This document shows, in pieces, positions 51,601 to 59,781 of a stretch of 64,000 bases of DNA (positions within the stretch are counted from its first letter, which is position 1; every line of letters starts with the position of its first letter). This DNA comes from Pseudomonas sp. MF4836 (GTDB lineage Bacteria; Pseudomonadota; Gammaproteobacteria; Pseudomonadales; Pseudomonadaceae): positions 119,912 to 183,911 of the forward strand of contig NZ_MVOL01000015.1 of assembly GCF_002018875.1 (NCBI RefSeq). Reading direction: 5' to 3'. Below the pieces are notes generated by a model that was not told the origin of the DNA, did no database searches, and was given only the letters and a program-made list of their open reading frames with translations. The position numbers were made by a program, and so were the translations under genes.

Positions 51601-52572
51601 GGCCAGGGCCAGTTCCTGGGCGAAGGGCGCGACCTGGCTGAGCTCACGGCGCGTTTTGCCCAGGCCAGCCAAGCGGCCCTGGCCGTACCGCAGACCGCGA
51701 AAAGCCAGCAGCCGGTAGAGGCCAAGGTCTTTGCCGCAGTGGCAGAAAAGACCCAGCAGAAGATCGCCGGGCTGTCGATGACGGTGTACCCGGCGCTGGT
51801 GGAGGAGGGTGGCACCGTCAAGGAGGGGCGCTTCTCCACGGCCGCCGAGGCCGAGTTCCAGCACCGGCGGGCCTTGCAGCGCCTGCTGTTGCAGCAACTG
51901 GCCGAACCGGCGAAGTTCCTGCGCGGCAAATTGCCCGGGCTTACCGAATTGGGCTTGCTGTACCGCGAACTGGGGCGTGTCGAGTCGTTGGTGGAAGACA
52001 TTCTGCTGGCCAGCCTCGACAGCTGCGTGCTTGAAGGCGAGGCCAGCCTGCCGCGTGACGGCGCTGGCCTCGCGTCCCTGGCCGAGCGCAAGCGTGGCGG
52101 CTGGACCGAGCATGCCGAGCGTCTGGCCAGGCTGACCCTGGAGATTCTCAAGCTGTGGCACGGCCTGCAAAAACGCTTCAAGGGCAAGATCGACCTGGCC
52201 CAGGCGGTGGCGCTCAATGACATCAAGCAGCAGCTGGGCAATCTGGTGTACCCGGGGTTCGTCCGCGAAACCCCGAGCCAGTGGCTCAAGGAGTTGCCGC
52301 GCTACCTCAAGGCCATCGAGCTGCGCTTCGAGAAGCTCGGCAGCCAGGTGCAGAAGGATCGGGTGTGGAGTGGCGAGTTGAGCGGCCTGTGGGCGCAATA
52401 CCAGGCCCGGGCTGGCAAGCACGCCCAGGAAGGCAAGCGTGACCCGCAATTGGAGCTCTACCGCTGGTGGCTGGAGGAGTACCGGGTATCGCTGTTTGCC
52501 CAGCAGTTGGGGACCAAGGTGCCGATCTCCGACAAGCGCCTGAGCAAGCAATGGAGCCAGGTCGAGGCCTGA
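48676..52572 (+). CDS. hrpA: ATP-dependent RNA helicase HrpA
   Basis: A 1298-residue DEAH-box helicase. Motif I is IAGETGSGKTTQLPKICLE, motif II VDEAHERSLNIDFLL, motif III SATI, and motif VI is within QRKGRCGRVEPGICIRLYS. A winged-helix/ratchet and OB-fold follow, then the long C-terminal HrpA-specific region. Length equals that of the E. coli protein, which resolves stalled ribosomes and unwinds structured mRNA. No clear ribosome-binding site is seen in front of the ATG at 48676. Confidence 0.94.
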   Translation: MTIDHLLKNLDHAMLADRQRLRRQLLELRKKPDEAKLAQWVERMQASCAQVTARRASLPVIRYDDSLPIAAKRDEIKAALLKHQVLIIAGETGSGKTTQLPKICLEIGRGQHGMIGHTQPRRIAARSVASRVAEELATPLGSLVGYQVRFEDQSDSNTLIKLMTDGILLAETQNDRYLERYDTIIVDEAHERSLNIDFLLGYLKTLLPRRPDLKVIITSATIDLERFSEHFDKAPIVEVSGRTFPVDTWYRPLTLEQDEEGNRVEDDLTVDQAILATLDEIAAYERSERRSPGDVLVFLPGEREIRDAAEMLRKAQLKHTEILPLYARLSPAEQQRIFQSHPGRRVVLATNVAETSLTVPGIRYVIDSGTARISRYSYRAKVQRLPIEAISQASANQRKGRCGRVEPGICIRLYSEEDFIGRPEFTDPEILRTNLAAVILQMLHLRLGEITDFPFIEPPDGKAISDGFNLLQELSAVDRNSQLTPLGRQLARLPVDPRMGRMLLEAAKLGSLQEVLIVASAMSIQDPRERPPERQQAADQAHAQWKDVDSDFAGLVNLWRGFEEQRQALTASPLRNWCRKNFLNYLRLREWRDSHRQLSLICRDLQLSLNKEPADYPKLHKAVLVGLLSQIGQKTEDGDYLGARQRRFWIHPSSGLGKKRPQWLMTAELVETTKLYARMVAKIDPDWIEPLAGHLIKKNHFEPHWEKKRGQVVAYEQITLFGLIVVGRRPVHYGPVDPVVSRELFIREGLVRGEIQSRAKCLAANTRLLEQLDELEAKARRRDILADEETLFAFYDARLPAEIHQTATFDSWYRVNSQKDPQLLIMREEDVLAREASEVTALQYPDTLHIGDLELALSYHFEPNHPRDGVTLRVPAPLLPALPVERLEWLVPGLIEAKCIALVRNLPKALRKNFVPVPDFIKAALQRIDFGQGSLPQALGRELLRMTGARVSDEAWAEAAQQVENHLKMNLEIVDGQGQFLGEGRDLAELTARFAQASQAALAVPQTAKSQQPVEAKVFAAVAEKTQQKIAGLSMTVYPALVEEGGTVKEGRFSTAAEAEFQHRRALQRLLLQQLAEPAKFLRGKLPGLTELGLLYRELGRVESLVEDILLASLDSCVLEGEASLPRDGAGLASLAERKRGGWTEHAERLARLTLEILKLWHGLQKRFKGKIDLAQAVALNDIKQQLGNLVYPGFVRETPSQWLKELPRYLKAIELRFEKLGSQVQKDRVWSGELSGLWAQYQARAGKHAQEGKRDPQLELYRWWLEEYRVSLFAQQLGTKVPISDKRLSKQWSQVEA

Positions 52573-52814
52573 CTGGGGGAGGGCGCCTGCTTGCCGCAAG
52601 TGCCCCGTCGATCTCGCAGTTGCGGCGAAATGCCATTGGATATGGCAAACTCCGCCGTCATAAATGCCGGCCCCGGGTTCAGGCGTCACCGCCAGCCCGG
52701 GCGGATCGGAATAAAGCGATGCCAGGCTCTGCCCCGTCGATTGCGGGATGGACCCTTTACGGTTTGGTACGTCGGTGCCAATACCTTCTGCCTGAACAGA
52801 ATAGAGGAACGACC

Positions 52815-53936
52815 GTGCATAACGTCGTCATCAGCGGCACCGGCCTGTACACCCCGGCCAACAGCATCTCCAACGAAGAGCTGGTGCAGTCTTTCAACAC
52901 CTACGTGCACCAATTCAATACCGACAACGCCGCCGCCATCGAGCGCGGCGAGGTCCAGGCGCTGACCGAGTCCAGCGCCGCCTTCATCGAAAAAGCCTCC
53001 GGCATCAAAAGCCGCTTTGTCATGGACAAGGACGGCATCCTCGATCCGCAACGCATGGCCCCGCGCCTGCCCGAGCGCAGCAATGACGAATGGTCGGTGC
53101 TGTGCCAGATGGCTATCGGCGCTGCCGAACAGGCCCTGCAGCGCGCCGGCAAGACCGCCGCCGACATAGACGGGGTGATCGTTGCCTGCTCCAACCTGCA
53201 ACGGGCCTACCCGGCCATCGCCATCGAAGTCCAGGAAGCGCTGGGTATCCAGGGTTTCGGTTTTGACATGAACGTGGCGTGTTCGTCGGCGACCTTCGGC
53301 ATTCAGGCCGCCAGCAACAGCGTACAGCTGGGCCAGGCGCGGGCGATTCTGATGGTCAACCCGGAAGTCTGCACCGGGCACCTGAACTTCCGTGACCGCG
53401 ACAGCCACTTCATCTTCGGCGACGCCGCCACCGCGGTGATCATCGAACGTGCGGACCTTGCGACCTCGCCGTACCAGTTCGACATCGTCAGCACCAAGCT
53501 GCTGACCAAGTTCTCCAACAACATCCGCAACAACTTCGGCTTCCTCAACCGCGCGGCGGAAGAGGGCATCGGTGCCCCGGACAAACTGTTCGTGCAGGAA
53601 GGCCGCAAGGTGTTCCGCGATGTGTGCCCGATGGTCGCCGAGCTGATCGGTGTGCACCTGGAAGAGAACCAGCTCAACGTCAGCGACGTGAAGCGTTTCT
53701 GGCTGCACCAGGCCAACCTCAGCATGAACCACCTGATCGTGAAAAAACTCCTTGGCCGCGAAGCCTCGGTGGAAGAAGCCCCAGTGATTCTCGACACCTA
53801 CGCCAACACCAGTTCGGCCGGTTCGGTGATTGCGTTCCACACCTACCAGGACGACCTGCCGAGCGGCTCGCTGGCGGTGCTCAGCTCCTTTGGCGCCGGC
53901 TACTCGATCGGTAGCGTGCTGCTGCGCAAACGCTGA
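52815..53936 (+). CDS. Beta-ketoacyl-ACP synthase III-like (FabH2-type)
   Basis: A 373-residue thiolase-fold condensing enzyme. The catalytic triad is Cys in MNVACSSATFGIQ, His in FWLHQANLSMNH and Asn in DTYANTSSAGSVIAFH, as in FabH. It is longer than E. coli FabH (317 residues), with an insertion near residues 35-60, like the FabH2-type proteins of Pseudomonas. Such paralogues can use other acyl primers or shunt fatty acids from beta-oxidation. The start is a GTG at 52815 behind GAGGA with six bases spacing. It is monocistronic, away from a fab cluster. Confidence 0.8.
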   Translation: MHNVVISGTGLYTPANSISNEELVQSFNTYVHQFNTDNAAAIERGEVQALTESSAAFIEKASGIKSRFVMDKDGILDPQRMAPRLPERSNDEWSVLCQMAIGAAEQALQRAGKTAADIDGVIVACSNLQRAYPAIAIEVQEALGIQGFGFDMNVACSSATFGIQAASNSVQLGQARAILMVNPEVCTGHLNFRDRDSHFIFGDAATAVIIERADLATSPYQFDIVSTKLLTKFSNNIRNNFGFLNRAAEEGIGAPDKLFVQEGRKVFRDVCPMVAELIGVHLEENQLNVSDVKRFWLHQANLSMNHLIVKKLLGREASVEEAPVILDTYANTSSAGSVIAFHTYQDDLPSGSLAVLSSFGAGYSIGSVLLRKR

Positions 53937-54072
53937 TACCACGCTAATGGGTGGGGTGAGACATGGCGCTCGCCCCATCCGCGCAGCCATCCCCCTGTAG
54001 CCGCTGCCGATAGGCTTGGGCCGCGCTGAGCCGCTGGCCCTAAGCCCCACCGCGATTCTCCCGAATGTACTC

Positions 54073-54093
54073 CGGCGCCCATGCCGGCCAGCG
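54073..54093 (+). repeat. Diverged copy 4 of the REP-like repeat family
   Basis: CGGCGC, seven bases, then GGCCAGCG keeps the spacing of copies 1-3, but the CCTGACAC block has drifted. GCAGCCTGG and GGCAGCGGCTAC follow, as in the element after 14593. Confidence 0.55.
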
Positions 54094-54232
54094 CAGCCTG
54101 GCGGCAGCGGCTACCGCTATTCCCTCTGTACGCCCCTCCCCGGAGCCTATCGGCACTGCTTACGTCCGAGCCCGTGCAACGCGTCTGATACAGGCTTTTT
54201 GCCTTATTTCAATTCGAAGTAAAAAAGTTCCC

Positions 54233-54254
54233 CTGTCATAAAATCTTTATCTAT
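54233..54254 (+). promoter_or_regulatory. Possible Pho box
   Basis: CTGTCAT followed by AAAA and TCTTTATCTAT resembles the 11-base tandem repeat bound by PhoB (CTGTCAT plus AT spacer). The second repeat is poor. It lies about 110-130 bases before an OprP/OprO-like porin gene, where PhoB control is expected. Confidence 0.4.
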
Positions 54255-54360
54255 CAGCAACTCCCCTGAAATAACCGGTCGCCAAGATTCCCTCCCAACA
54301 CGAGCGGGCCTGAACCGCGTGTTTTCAACGCAACAGACCACCAATTAGGGGAACTCTTCG

Positions 54361-55704
54361 ATGATCCGTAAGCACTTCGCCGGTTTTGCTGCCAGCGCCC
54401 TGGCCATGGCAGTAACCGCCCAGGCTTTCGCTGGCACCGTCACCACTGATGGCGCCGATATCGTAGTCAAAACCAAAGGCGGCCTTGAGGTCGCGACCAC
54501 CGACAAAGAGTTCAGCTTCAAGCTGGGCGGTCGCTTGCAGGCCGACTACAGCCAGTTCGACGGTGTCTACACCAAGAACGGTGACACCGCGGACGCCGCC
54601 TACTTCCGTCGCGCGTTCCTCGAACTGTCCGGCGTGCTGTACACCGACTGGGCCTACACCATCAACTACGACTTCTCCCACAACACGGGTGACTCGGATA
54701 ACGGCTACTTCGACGAAGCGTCGCTGGCCTACAACGGCTTCAAGCCGGTGTCGATCAAGGTCGGTCGTTTCGACCCCGACTTCGGCCTGGAAAAAGCCAC
54801 CAGCTCGAAGTGGGTTACCGCTCCCGAACGTAACATCGCCTACGACATGGTCGACTGGGCCAACAGCCACCAGAACGGCCTAGGCCTGCAGGCTTCCGGC
54901 GTCTTCGCCGAGTCGTTCTACGCGTCTGCTGGCGTGTTCAGCAAAGACACCGACGACACCGACGGCAACAGCATCAAGCAGGTCAACGGCCGCTTCGTGT
55001 TCGCCCCGATGCACGACGCGGGCAACGTGCTGCACTTCGGTGTGAACGTCGCGTCCCGTGACGTTTCCGACACCGCGTTCGACTCTCGCTACCGCACCCG
55101 CATGGGCATGCGTGGCGTTGAAACCCTGGGCGGCAACGATGCCGGCACCAACGGCAACCGTCCGGTACTGGGTGGCGCTTCGGCATCGCCTGCCGGTTCC
55201 TACGACCGTGATACTGCCCTGGGCCTGGAAGCCGCGTTCGCCATGGGCCCGGCTTCGATCCAGGGTGAGTACGTCACTCGCAAGACCAAGGCCGATGCCA
55301 GCAACGTTGAAGACCTCAAGGGTCACGGCTTCTATGTACAGGGTGCCTACACCCTGACCGGCGAATCCCGTGGCTATAAAGTCGGCAAGTTCGATGCGAT
55401 CAAGCCGGCGAACAAGGCCTTCGGTGCCTGGGAACTGTTCTACCGCTACGACAGCCTGACCGTGGAAGACGACAACGTGACCACCGCCAGCCTGACCCGT
55501 GATGTCGGCGACGCTTCGGTCAAGGTCCACAACCTGGGTGTGAACTGGTACGCCAACGAAGCGGTGAAAATCTCCGCCACGTACCTCAAGGCCAAGACCG
55601 ATAAGGTCACCAACGCTACCGCGGCTGCCGGCGCCATCCCTGCTGCCCGCACTGGCGACGACAGCGGTGACGGTTTCGTCCTGCGCGCGCAGTACGTGTT
55701 CTAA
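54361..55704 (+). CDS. OprP/OprO-type porin
   Basis: A 447-residue outer-membrane protein with signal peptide (MIRKHFAGFAASALAMAVTAQAFA) and a terminal aromatic residue (RAQYVF) required for BAM insertion. Its domain pattern (FSFKLGGRLQADYSQF, then YFRRAFLELSGVLYTDWAYTINYDF and KVGRFDPDFGLEKATSSKW) is that of the phosphate/pyrophosphate-selective porins OprP and OprO. Which anion it prefers cannot be told. A strong intrinsic terminator follows. Confidence 0.88.
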   Translation: MIRKHFAGFAASALAMAVTAQAFAGTVTTDGADIVVKTKGGLEVATTDKEFSFKLGGRLQADYSQFDGVYTKNGDTADAAYFRRAFLELSGVLYTDWAYTINYDFSHNTGDSDNGYFDEASLAYNGFKPVSIKVGRFDPDFGLEKATSSKWVTAPERNIAYDMVDWANSHQNGLGLQASGVFAESFYASAGVFSKDTDDTDGNSIKQVNGRFVFAPMHDAGNVLHFGVNVASRDVSDTAFDSRYRTRMGMRGVETLGGNDAGTNGNRPVLGGASASPAGSYDRDTALGLEAAFAMGPASIQGEYVTRKTKADASNVEDLKGHGFYVQGAYTLTGESRGYKVGKFDAIKPANKAFGAWELFYRYDSLTVEDDNVTTASLTRDVGDASVKVHNLGVNWYANEAVKISATYLKAKTDKVTNATAAAGAIPAARTGDDSGDGFVLRAQYVF

Positions 55705-55760
55705 GGTGCTGTAAAACCGATACAGAGCTCTTTCTCATCCGTTAAAGCTCCTCTCGTTTT

Positions 55761-55786
55761 AACCCCGCCCCGGCGGGGTTTTTTTT
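55761..55786 (+). terminator. Intrinsic terminator of the porin gene
   Basis: AACCCCGCC-CC-GGCGGGGTT is a perfect 9-base-pair stem with a two-base centre followed by a run of Ts. It ends the porin transcript and lies five bases before the convergent NTF2-like gene's stop. Confidence 0.9.
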
Positions 55787-55790
55787 GGCC

Positions 55791-56213
55791 TCAGAACGGC
55801 GTTTCAGGCAACGGCGGGCAAGAGGTTTCGTGCAGGTACAGCCATTGGGCCGAGCCTTGGTCCAGGCCGATGATGGCCAGGGACAGGCGCGAGGTGAGGC
55901 TGTTTCCCAGGCGATGGGTTTCGCGGTAGCGGATTGCCGCGACCTGGGGTTGCTGCCACACACACCGCCACTCGCTGAGGTGGATCTGCAGGCCGGCACG
56001 GGCACCCACGGCGCCACGGAACATCTGTTCGACCTGGGCCCGACCCACCGAGGCGCCCGTGGTGGTGACCATGCTGAAGTCTTCGGCAAATACCGGCATC
56101 AGTTGCTCGATGGCGGCCAGGCCCTGGCCGTGATGGTCGGTGAATACCTGGTGGATCAGGTCATGCACCTGACGAATGCTGTGGATGGCCTGTTCAGCGC
56201 TGGAGGTGTGCAT
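55791..56213 (-). CDS. SnoaL/NTF2-like DUF4440-type protein
   Basis: A 140-residue protein of the NTF2-like cone fold: AIHSIRQVHDLIHQVFTDHH at the start, then MPVFAEDFSMVTTTGASVGRAQVEQMF. Such proteins are small isomerases, hydrolases or ligand binders; this one's substrate is unknown. It starts inside the end of the DHA2 transporter gene (20-base overlap) with CAGGAC upstream, so translation is coupled to the exporter. Confidence 0.68.
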   Translation of the reverse strand: MHTSSAEQAIHSIRQVHDLIHQVFTDHHGQGLAAIEQLMPVFAEDFSMVTTTGASVGRAQVEQMFRGAVGARAGLQIHLSEWRCVWQQPQVAAIRYRETHRLGNSLTSRLSLAIIGLDQGSAQWLYLHETSCPPLPETPF

Positions 56214-57564
56214 AAGTGTCCTGTTTGGCGGGTTGGAGGCGATGCAGATAAAGAAGAGGCAGCAGGCCGAGCAGGGCGGCGATGGCCCAGCTCAGGTGGT
56301 AGGCCGAGTGGGTCGGCAGGGTGCGCAGCAGCAGGTTGCAGATCATCAGCAACAGCGCGGCGCCGAGGCTGAAGGACATCTGCCGGTTGATGTTCCAGAT
56401 CACGCTGCCCTTGTGTGTCAGGGCGCCGTCGAAATCCAGCAACGCCGTGGTTTGTGCGGTGTTGGCGCCGATGCCGCCGCCCACCCCCATCAGCCCATAG
56501 GCCGCGATGATCAGCGGCAGGTCGGCCGCTGTATCGACCCCGCACAGCAGGCCGATGCCGGCGCTGTGCAGCAGCAGGGCCAGGCCGAACAGGCGCCTGG
56601 CGCCCATGCGCTGGTAGACCCGGCCGCAGACCAGCATGGCGACGAAGGCACCGCCGGCGTAGAGCACCATAAAGCTTCCGGTCAGGCCGGCGCTGAAATG
56701 CAGGGTGTCTTGCAGGAAGAACATGCTCAGCAGGTTGACCCCGGTGAACAGGCCGGGGATCGCGTAATAAATGCCGATCGAGCCGCTGAGGCGGACGCTG
56801 CGCAGCAGCCTCAGATCGACGATGGGGTGAGTGCTGCGCCGGCAATGCCTTATGTACAGCAGGCTGAAACCGATCCCGGCCAACAGGCACGACGCCGCAG
56901 CCAGGGGCGGGTAATCGGTGCCGTACAGCGACAACCCCAGGAGCAGCGTGGCCAGCGCCGCGCTGACCAGCAGCAGGCCGCGCAGGTCCGGCCGGGGCCC
57001 GGGCGGGGCGCGGCGCTCGCGGATCCAGCACCAGGCCAGGCCGGCGGCCAGCAGGGAAAACGGCAGGTTGCTGGAGAACACCCAGCGCCACGAACTGTGG
57101 TCGACGATCAGCCCGCCAAGGGGCGGTGACAAGGCGGGGGCGATCAGCGCCACGGCCATGATCAGGGTCGAGATCTTTGCCCGTTGCTCGCCCTGGAACA
57201 GGTTGAACGTCAGGGCCTGCCCGACCGGAATCAGCAGGCCGCCACCGATCCCCTGGAGCAGGCGCCAGAACAGCAGCTCGGGAAAACTGCCGGCCAGGGC
57301 ACAGAGCCCGGCCGTGATGCTGAACAGCAGCATCGACAGGGTGAGGATCTCGCGGCTGCCATAGCGCCCGGCCAGCCAGGTACTGATGGGCATGATCAGG
57401 GTCAGGCCGAGGATGTAGGCGTTGGCGACCCAGGCCACGGCAGTGCCGGACACCTGCAGGTCGGTGGCGATGCTGGGCAGCGCCACGGCCGACATGAAGA
57501 TATTGACGCAGTCGATAAAGAACCCGAGCAGGAATACCAGCGCCACTTGGTAGCGATAAGTCAT
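56194..57564 (-). CDS. DHA2-family MFS drug exporter
   Basis: A 456-residue, 14-helix H+-antiporter of the EmrB/QacA type. Signatures are FIDCVNIFMSAVALPSIATDL in helix 1, the loop WVANAYILGLTLIMPISTWLAGRYGSR and the helix-5 motif LIMAVALIAPALSPPLGGLI. It is divergent from a LysR gene with 90 bases between them. The NTF2-like gene overlaps its end. Probably exports a toxic aromatic or amphiphile, by family. Confidence 0.85.
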   Translation of the reverse strand: MTYRYQVALVFLLGFFIDCVNIFMSAVALPSIATDLQVSGTAVAWVANAYILGLTLIMPISTWLAGRYGSREILTLSMLLFSITAGLCALAGSFPELLFWRLLQGIGGGLLIPVGQALTFNLFQGEQRAKISTLIMAVALIAPALSPPLGGLIVDHSSWRWVFSSNLPFSLLAAGLAWCWIRERRAPPGPRPDLRGLLLVSAALATLLLGLSLYGTDYPPLAAASCLLAGIGFSLLYIRHCRRSTHPIVDLRLLRSVRLSGSIGIYYAIPGLFTGVNLLSMFFLQDTLHFSAGLTGSFMVLYAGGAFVAMLVCGRVYQRMGARRLFGLALLLHSAGIGLLCGVDTAADLPLIIAAYGLMGVGGGIGANTAQTTALLDFDGALTHKGSVIWNINRQMSFSLGAALLLMICNLLLRTLPTHSAYHLSWAIAALLGLLPLLYLHRLQPAKQDTYAHLQR

Positions 57565-57621
57565 GTCATCTCCCTTTTGCCGGGGAGCTTAGGGGCGATA
57601 GGCCGACCGGGTCCATGCCGC

Positions 57622-57627
57622 TATACT
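57622..57627 (+). promoter_or_regulatory. Possible -10 element of the LysR gene
   Basis: TATACT lies 27 bases before the GTG at 57655. AAACA-T-TGTTT (57630-57640) directly after it is an 11-base palindrome that could be an operator in the shared promoter. Confidence 0.4.
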
Positions 57628-57654
57628 TGAAACATTGTTTGATGAGGCTTGACA

Positions 57655-58554
57655 GTGAATAACCCTTTGCACGCCCACCTGAACCGGGTGCAGACCTTTC
57701 TCGCGGTGGTGGATTTCGCCTCCTATACCAAGGCCGCCCATTACCTGGGCATGAGCAAAGCCATGGCCAGCCTGCATGTGAAGGCCCTGGAGCAGGCACT
57801 GGGCAGCACCTTGCTGATCCGCAGCACGCGCCGTGTTTCCCTGACTGAAACCGGCCAGGACTTCTATCAGGAGTTCAAGGGTATCGTCGCCAGTATCGAC
57901 AATGCATTTGACAATGTTCTGAACGGTCACGGCCGGGTCGCGGGCACGTTGCGCTTCAGTTCCACCGGCGAATACGCCGAGAAATTTGTCTTGCCGCTGT
58001 TACCCCTGTTTGCCGCGCGCCATCCCGAGGTGCGCCTGAGTTACCACTTCAACTCATCCTTGAATGACCTGGTGGCGGAAAAACTCGACCTGGTGATTCG
58101 CCTGGGCAACCTCGGCGACTCGGCGTTCAAGAGCCGCAAGCTCGACGAGTACGAAATTGTGCTGGTGGCCAGTCCGGCATTCGCCCAGGGGGTTGCGGTG
58201 CACGTTCCCCAGGACTTGAGCCGGCTGCCGTGGATCACCCATAACACGCTGCAGGGGCCGCCCAGCTGGACCTTCAGCCACCCGGTGCGGGGCGATGTCG
58301 AGGTCACGCTCAACAGCCAGCATGAGTCCAACGCGTCGACGGCGATTCGCGCGCTGACCCTGGCCGGCCTCGGGGTGGCGGTGCTGCCGGCCTGGATGGT
58401 GGACGACGATCTGGCCCAGGGGCGCCTGGTGCGCTTGCTGCCCGAGTACGGCCTGCCGAGGCAGTCGGTGCAGGTGGTGTTTCCCAACAGCGCGCACCTG
58501 CCGGCGAAATCCCGGGCCTTTATCGATTTTCTGGCGCTGCACCTGGGCCGTTGA
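57655..58554 (+). CDS. LysR-family regulator divergent from the DHA2 exporter
   Basis: A 299-residue regulator: LNRVQTFLAVVDFASYTKAA, then MSKAMASLHVKALEQALGS (helix-turn-helix) and an effector domain (GTLRFSSTGEYAEKFVLPL). It is of the CrgA-like type that often governs divergent efflux or oxidoreductase genes. The GTG at 57655 has GAGG at seven bases spacing; an upstream TTG is less likely. Confidence 0.83.
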   Translation: MNNPLHAHLNRVQTFLAVVDFASYTKAAHYLGMSKAMASLHVKALEQALGSTLLIRSTRRVSLTETGQDFYQEFKGIVASIDNAFDNVLNGHGRVAGTLRFSSTGEYAEKFVLPLLPLFAARHPEVRLSYHFNSSLNDLVAEKLDLVIRLGNLGDSAFKSRKLDEYEIVLVASPAFAQGVAVHVPQDLSRLPWITHNTLQGPPSWTFSHPVRGDVEVTLNSQHESNASTAIRALTLAGLGVAVLPAWMVDDDLAQGRLVRLLPEYGLPRQSVQVVFPNSAHLPAKSRAFIDFLALHLGR

Positions 58555-58639
58555 GCCTGCCCCGGCGGTTTTTATTTCGGCGCGCCGGACGATGGGGGAT
58601 ACTCGGCCGGTGCTTGGGCCATCAATACCGGGGAACGCA

Positions 58640-59764
58640 ATGCCGCTTCAATCCTTGAACAGTCTCTCTGCCGTCGGCCCGCAACAGTGGGATGCCCTGG
58701 TGGCCGATGCGCAGCCGTTTTTACGGCATGCCTTTCTCAGCGCCCTGGAAGACAGCGGCAGTCTCGGCCCGCGCTCCGGCTGGCAGCCCGAGCACCTGTT
58801 GCACGTGGAAGACGGGCGTTTGCTGGCGGCGCTGCCCAGTTATCGCAAATGGCATTCCTATGGCGAGTACGTGTTCGATCACGGCTGGGCAGAAGCTTGC
58901 GAGCGTGCCGGGATCGACTACTACCCCAAGCTCCTGACCGCCGTGCCCTTCAGCCCGGTCAGTGGCCCGCGGGTGCTGGCGGCCAGCCAGGAGGACGCCT
59001 TCGAACTGCTTAAAAGCCTGCCCGGCTACCTGGAGATCGAGCAGCTTTCCAGCGCCCATATCAATTTCACCGACCCCTTTGCCGACGCCGCCCTGGCCGG
59101 GCAGGCGGGTTGGCTGCAGCGCCTGGGGTGCCAGTTTCATTGGCAGAATCGCGGGTACCGGGACTTCCAGGATTTCCTCGACACCCTGGCGTCGCGCAAG
59201 CGCAAACAGATGCGCAAGGAGCGCGAGCAGGTGGCGGGGCAGGGCATCGAGTTCCAGTGGCTGGGCGGGCATGAGCTGGATGAGGCGCAGTGGGATTTTG
59301 TCTACGCCTGCTACGCCAACACTTACGCCGTGCGGCGCCAGACGCCCTACCTGACCCGGGCCTTCTTCAGCTTGCTCGCCGAGCGCATGCCCGAGGCCAT
59401 TCGCGTGGTCCTGGCCAAGCAGGGCCCGCGGCCGGTAGCCATGGCCTTCAGTCTGGTGGGTGGCGACAGTTTCTATGGACGCTATTGGGGCTGCCTGGCG
59501 GAGTTCGATCGGCTGCATTTCGAAACCTGTTTCTACCAGGGCATGGATTACGCCATCGCCCACGGTCTGCAACGCTTCGACGCCGGGGCCCAGGGCGAGC
59601 ACAAGCTGATTCGCGGTTTCGAGCCGGTGATTACCCATTCCTGGCACTACCTGCGCCATCCCGGGCTGAATGCGGCGGTGAAGGATTTCCTGCAGCAGGA
59701 ACGGCTCGGCATCCTGGCCTATGCCGAGGAAGCGAGGGCCGCCTTGCCTTATCGGCAAGCCTGA
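58640..59764 (+). CDS. FemAB/GNAT-like acyltransferase (DUF482)
   Basis: A 374-residue protein of the DUF482 family, a FemAB-like arrangement of two acetyltransferase folds. Central features are DTLASRKRKQMRKEREQVAG, then FVYACYANTYAVRRQTPYLTRAFF, with the last part VAMAFSLVGGDSFYGRYWGC and YQGMDYAIAHGLQRFDAGAQGEHKL. The acceptor is unknown; FemAB relatives use aminoacyl-tRNA. ATG at 58640 has GGGGAA six bases before. Ends convergently with aqpZ, 17 bases apart. Confidence 0.78.
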   Translation: MPLQSLNSLSAVGPQQWDALVADAQPFLRHAFLSALEDSGSLGPRSGWQPEHLLHVEDGRLLAALPSYRKWHSYGEYVFDHGWAEACERAGIDYYPKLLTAVPFSPVSGPRVLAASQEDAFELLKSLPGYLEIEQLSSAHINFTDPFADAALAGQAGWLQRLGCQFHWQNRGYRDFQDFLDTLASRKRKQMRKEREQVAGQGIEFQWLGGHELDEAQWDFVYACYANTYAVRRQTPYLTRAFFSLLAERMPEAIRVVLAKQGPRPVAMAFSLVGGDSFYGRYWGCLAEFDRLHFETCFYQGMDYAIAHGLQRFDAGAQGEHKLIRGFEPVITHSWHYLRHPGLNAAVKDFLQQERLGILAYAEEARAALPYRQA

Positions 59765-59781
59765 CCCTCGCGGTCAGCGCG

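Larger units (their letters stand above)
53937..54360. other. Intergenic region before the porin gene
   Basis: These 424 bases hold two things. The first half contains REP-like sequence: TGTAGCCGCTGCC near 53997 is matched by GGCAGCGGCTAC at 54103-54114, with repeat copy 4 between. The second half is AT-rich and contains CTGTCAT at 54233, which may be a Pho box. No gene is visible. Confidence 0.55.

Noticed and set aside
50746..52689. Long open frame antisense to hrpA
   Set aside because: Leu/Gln/Gly-rich shadow. HrpA has all helicase motifs and full length on the plus strand.
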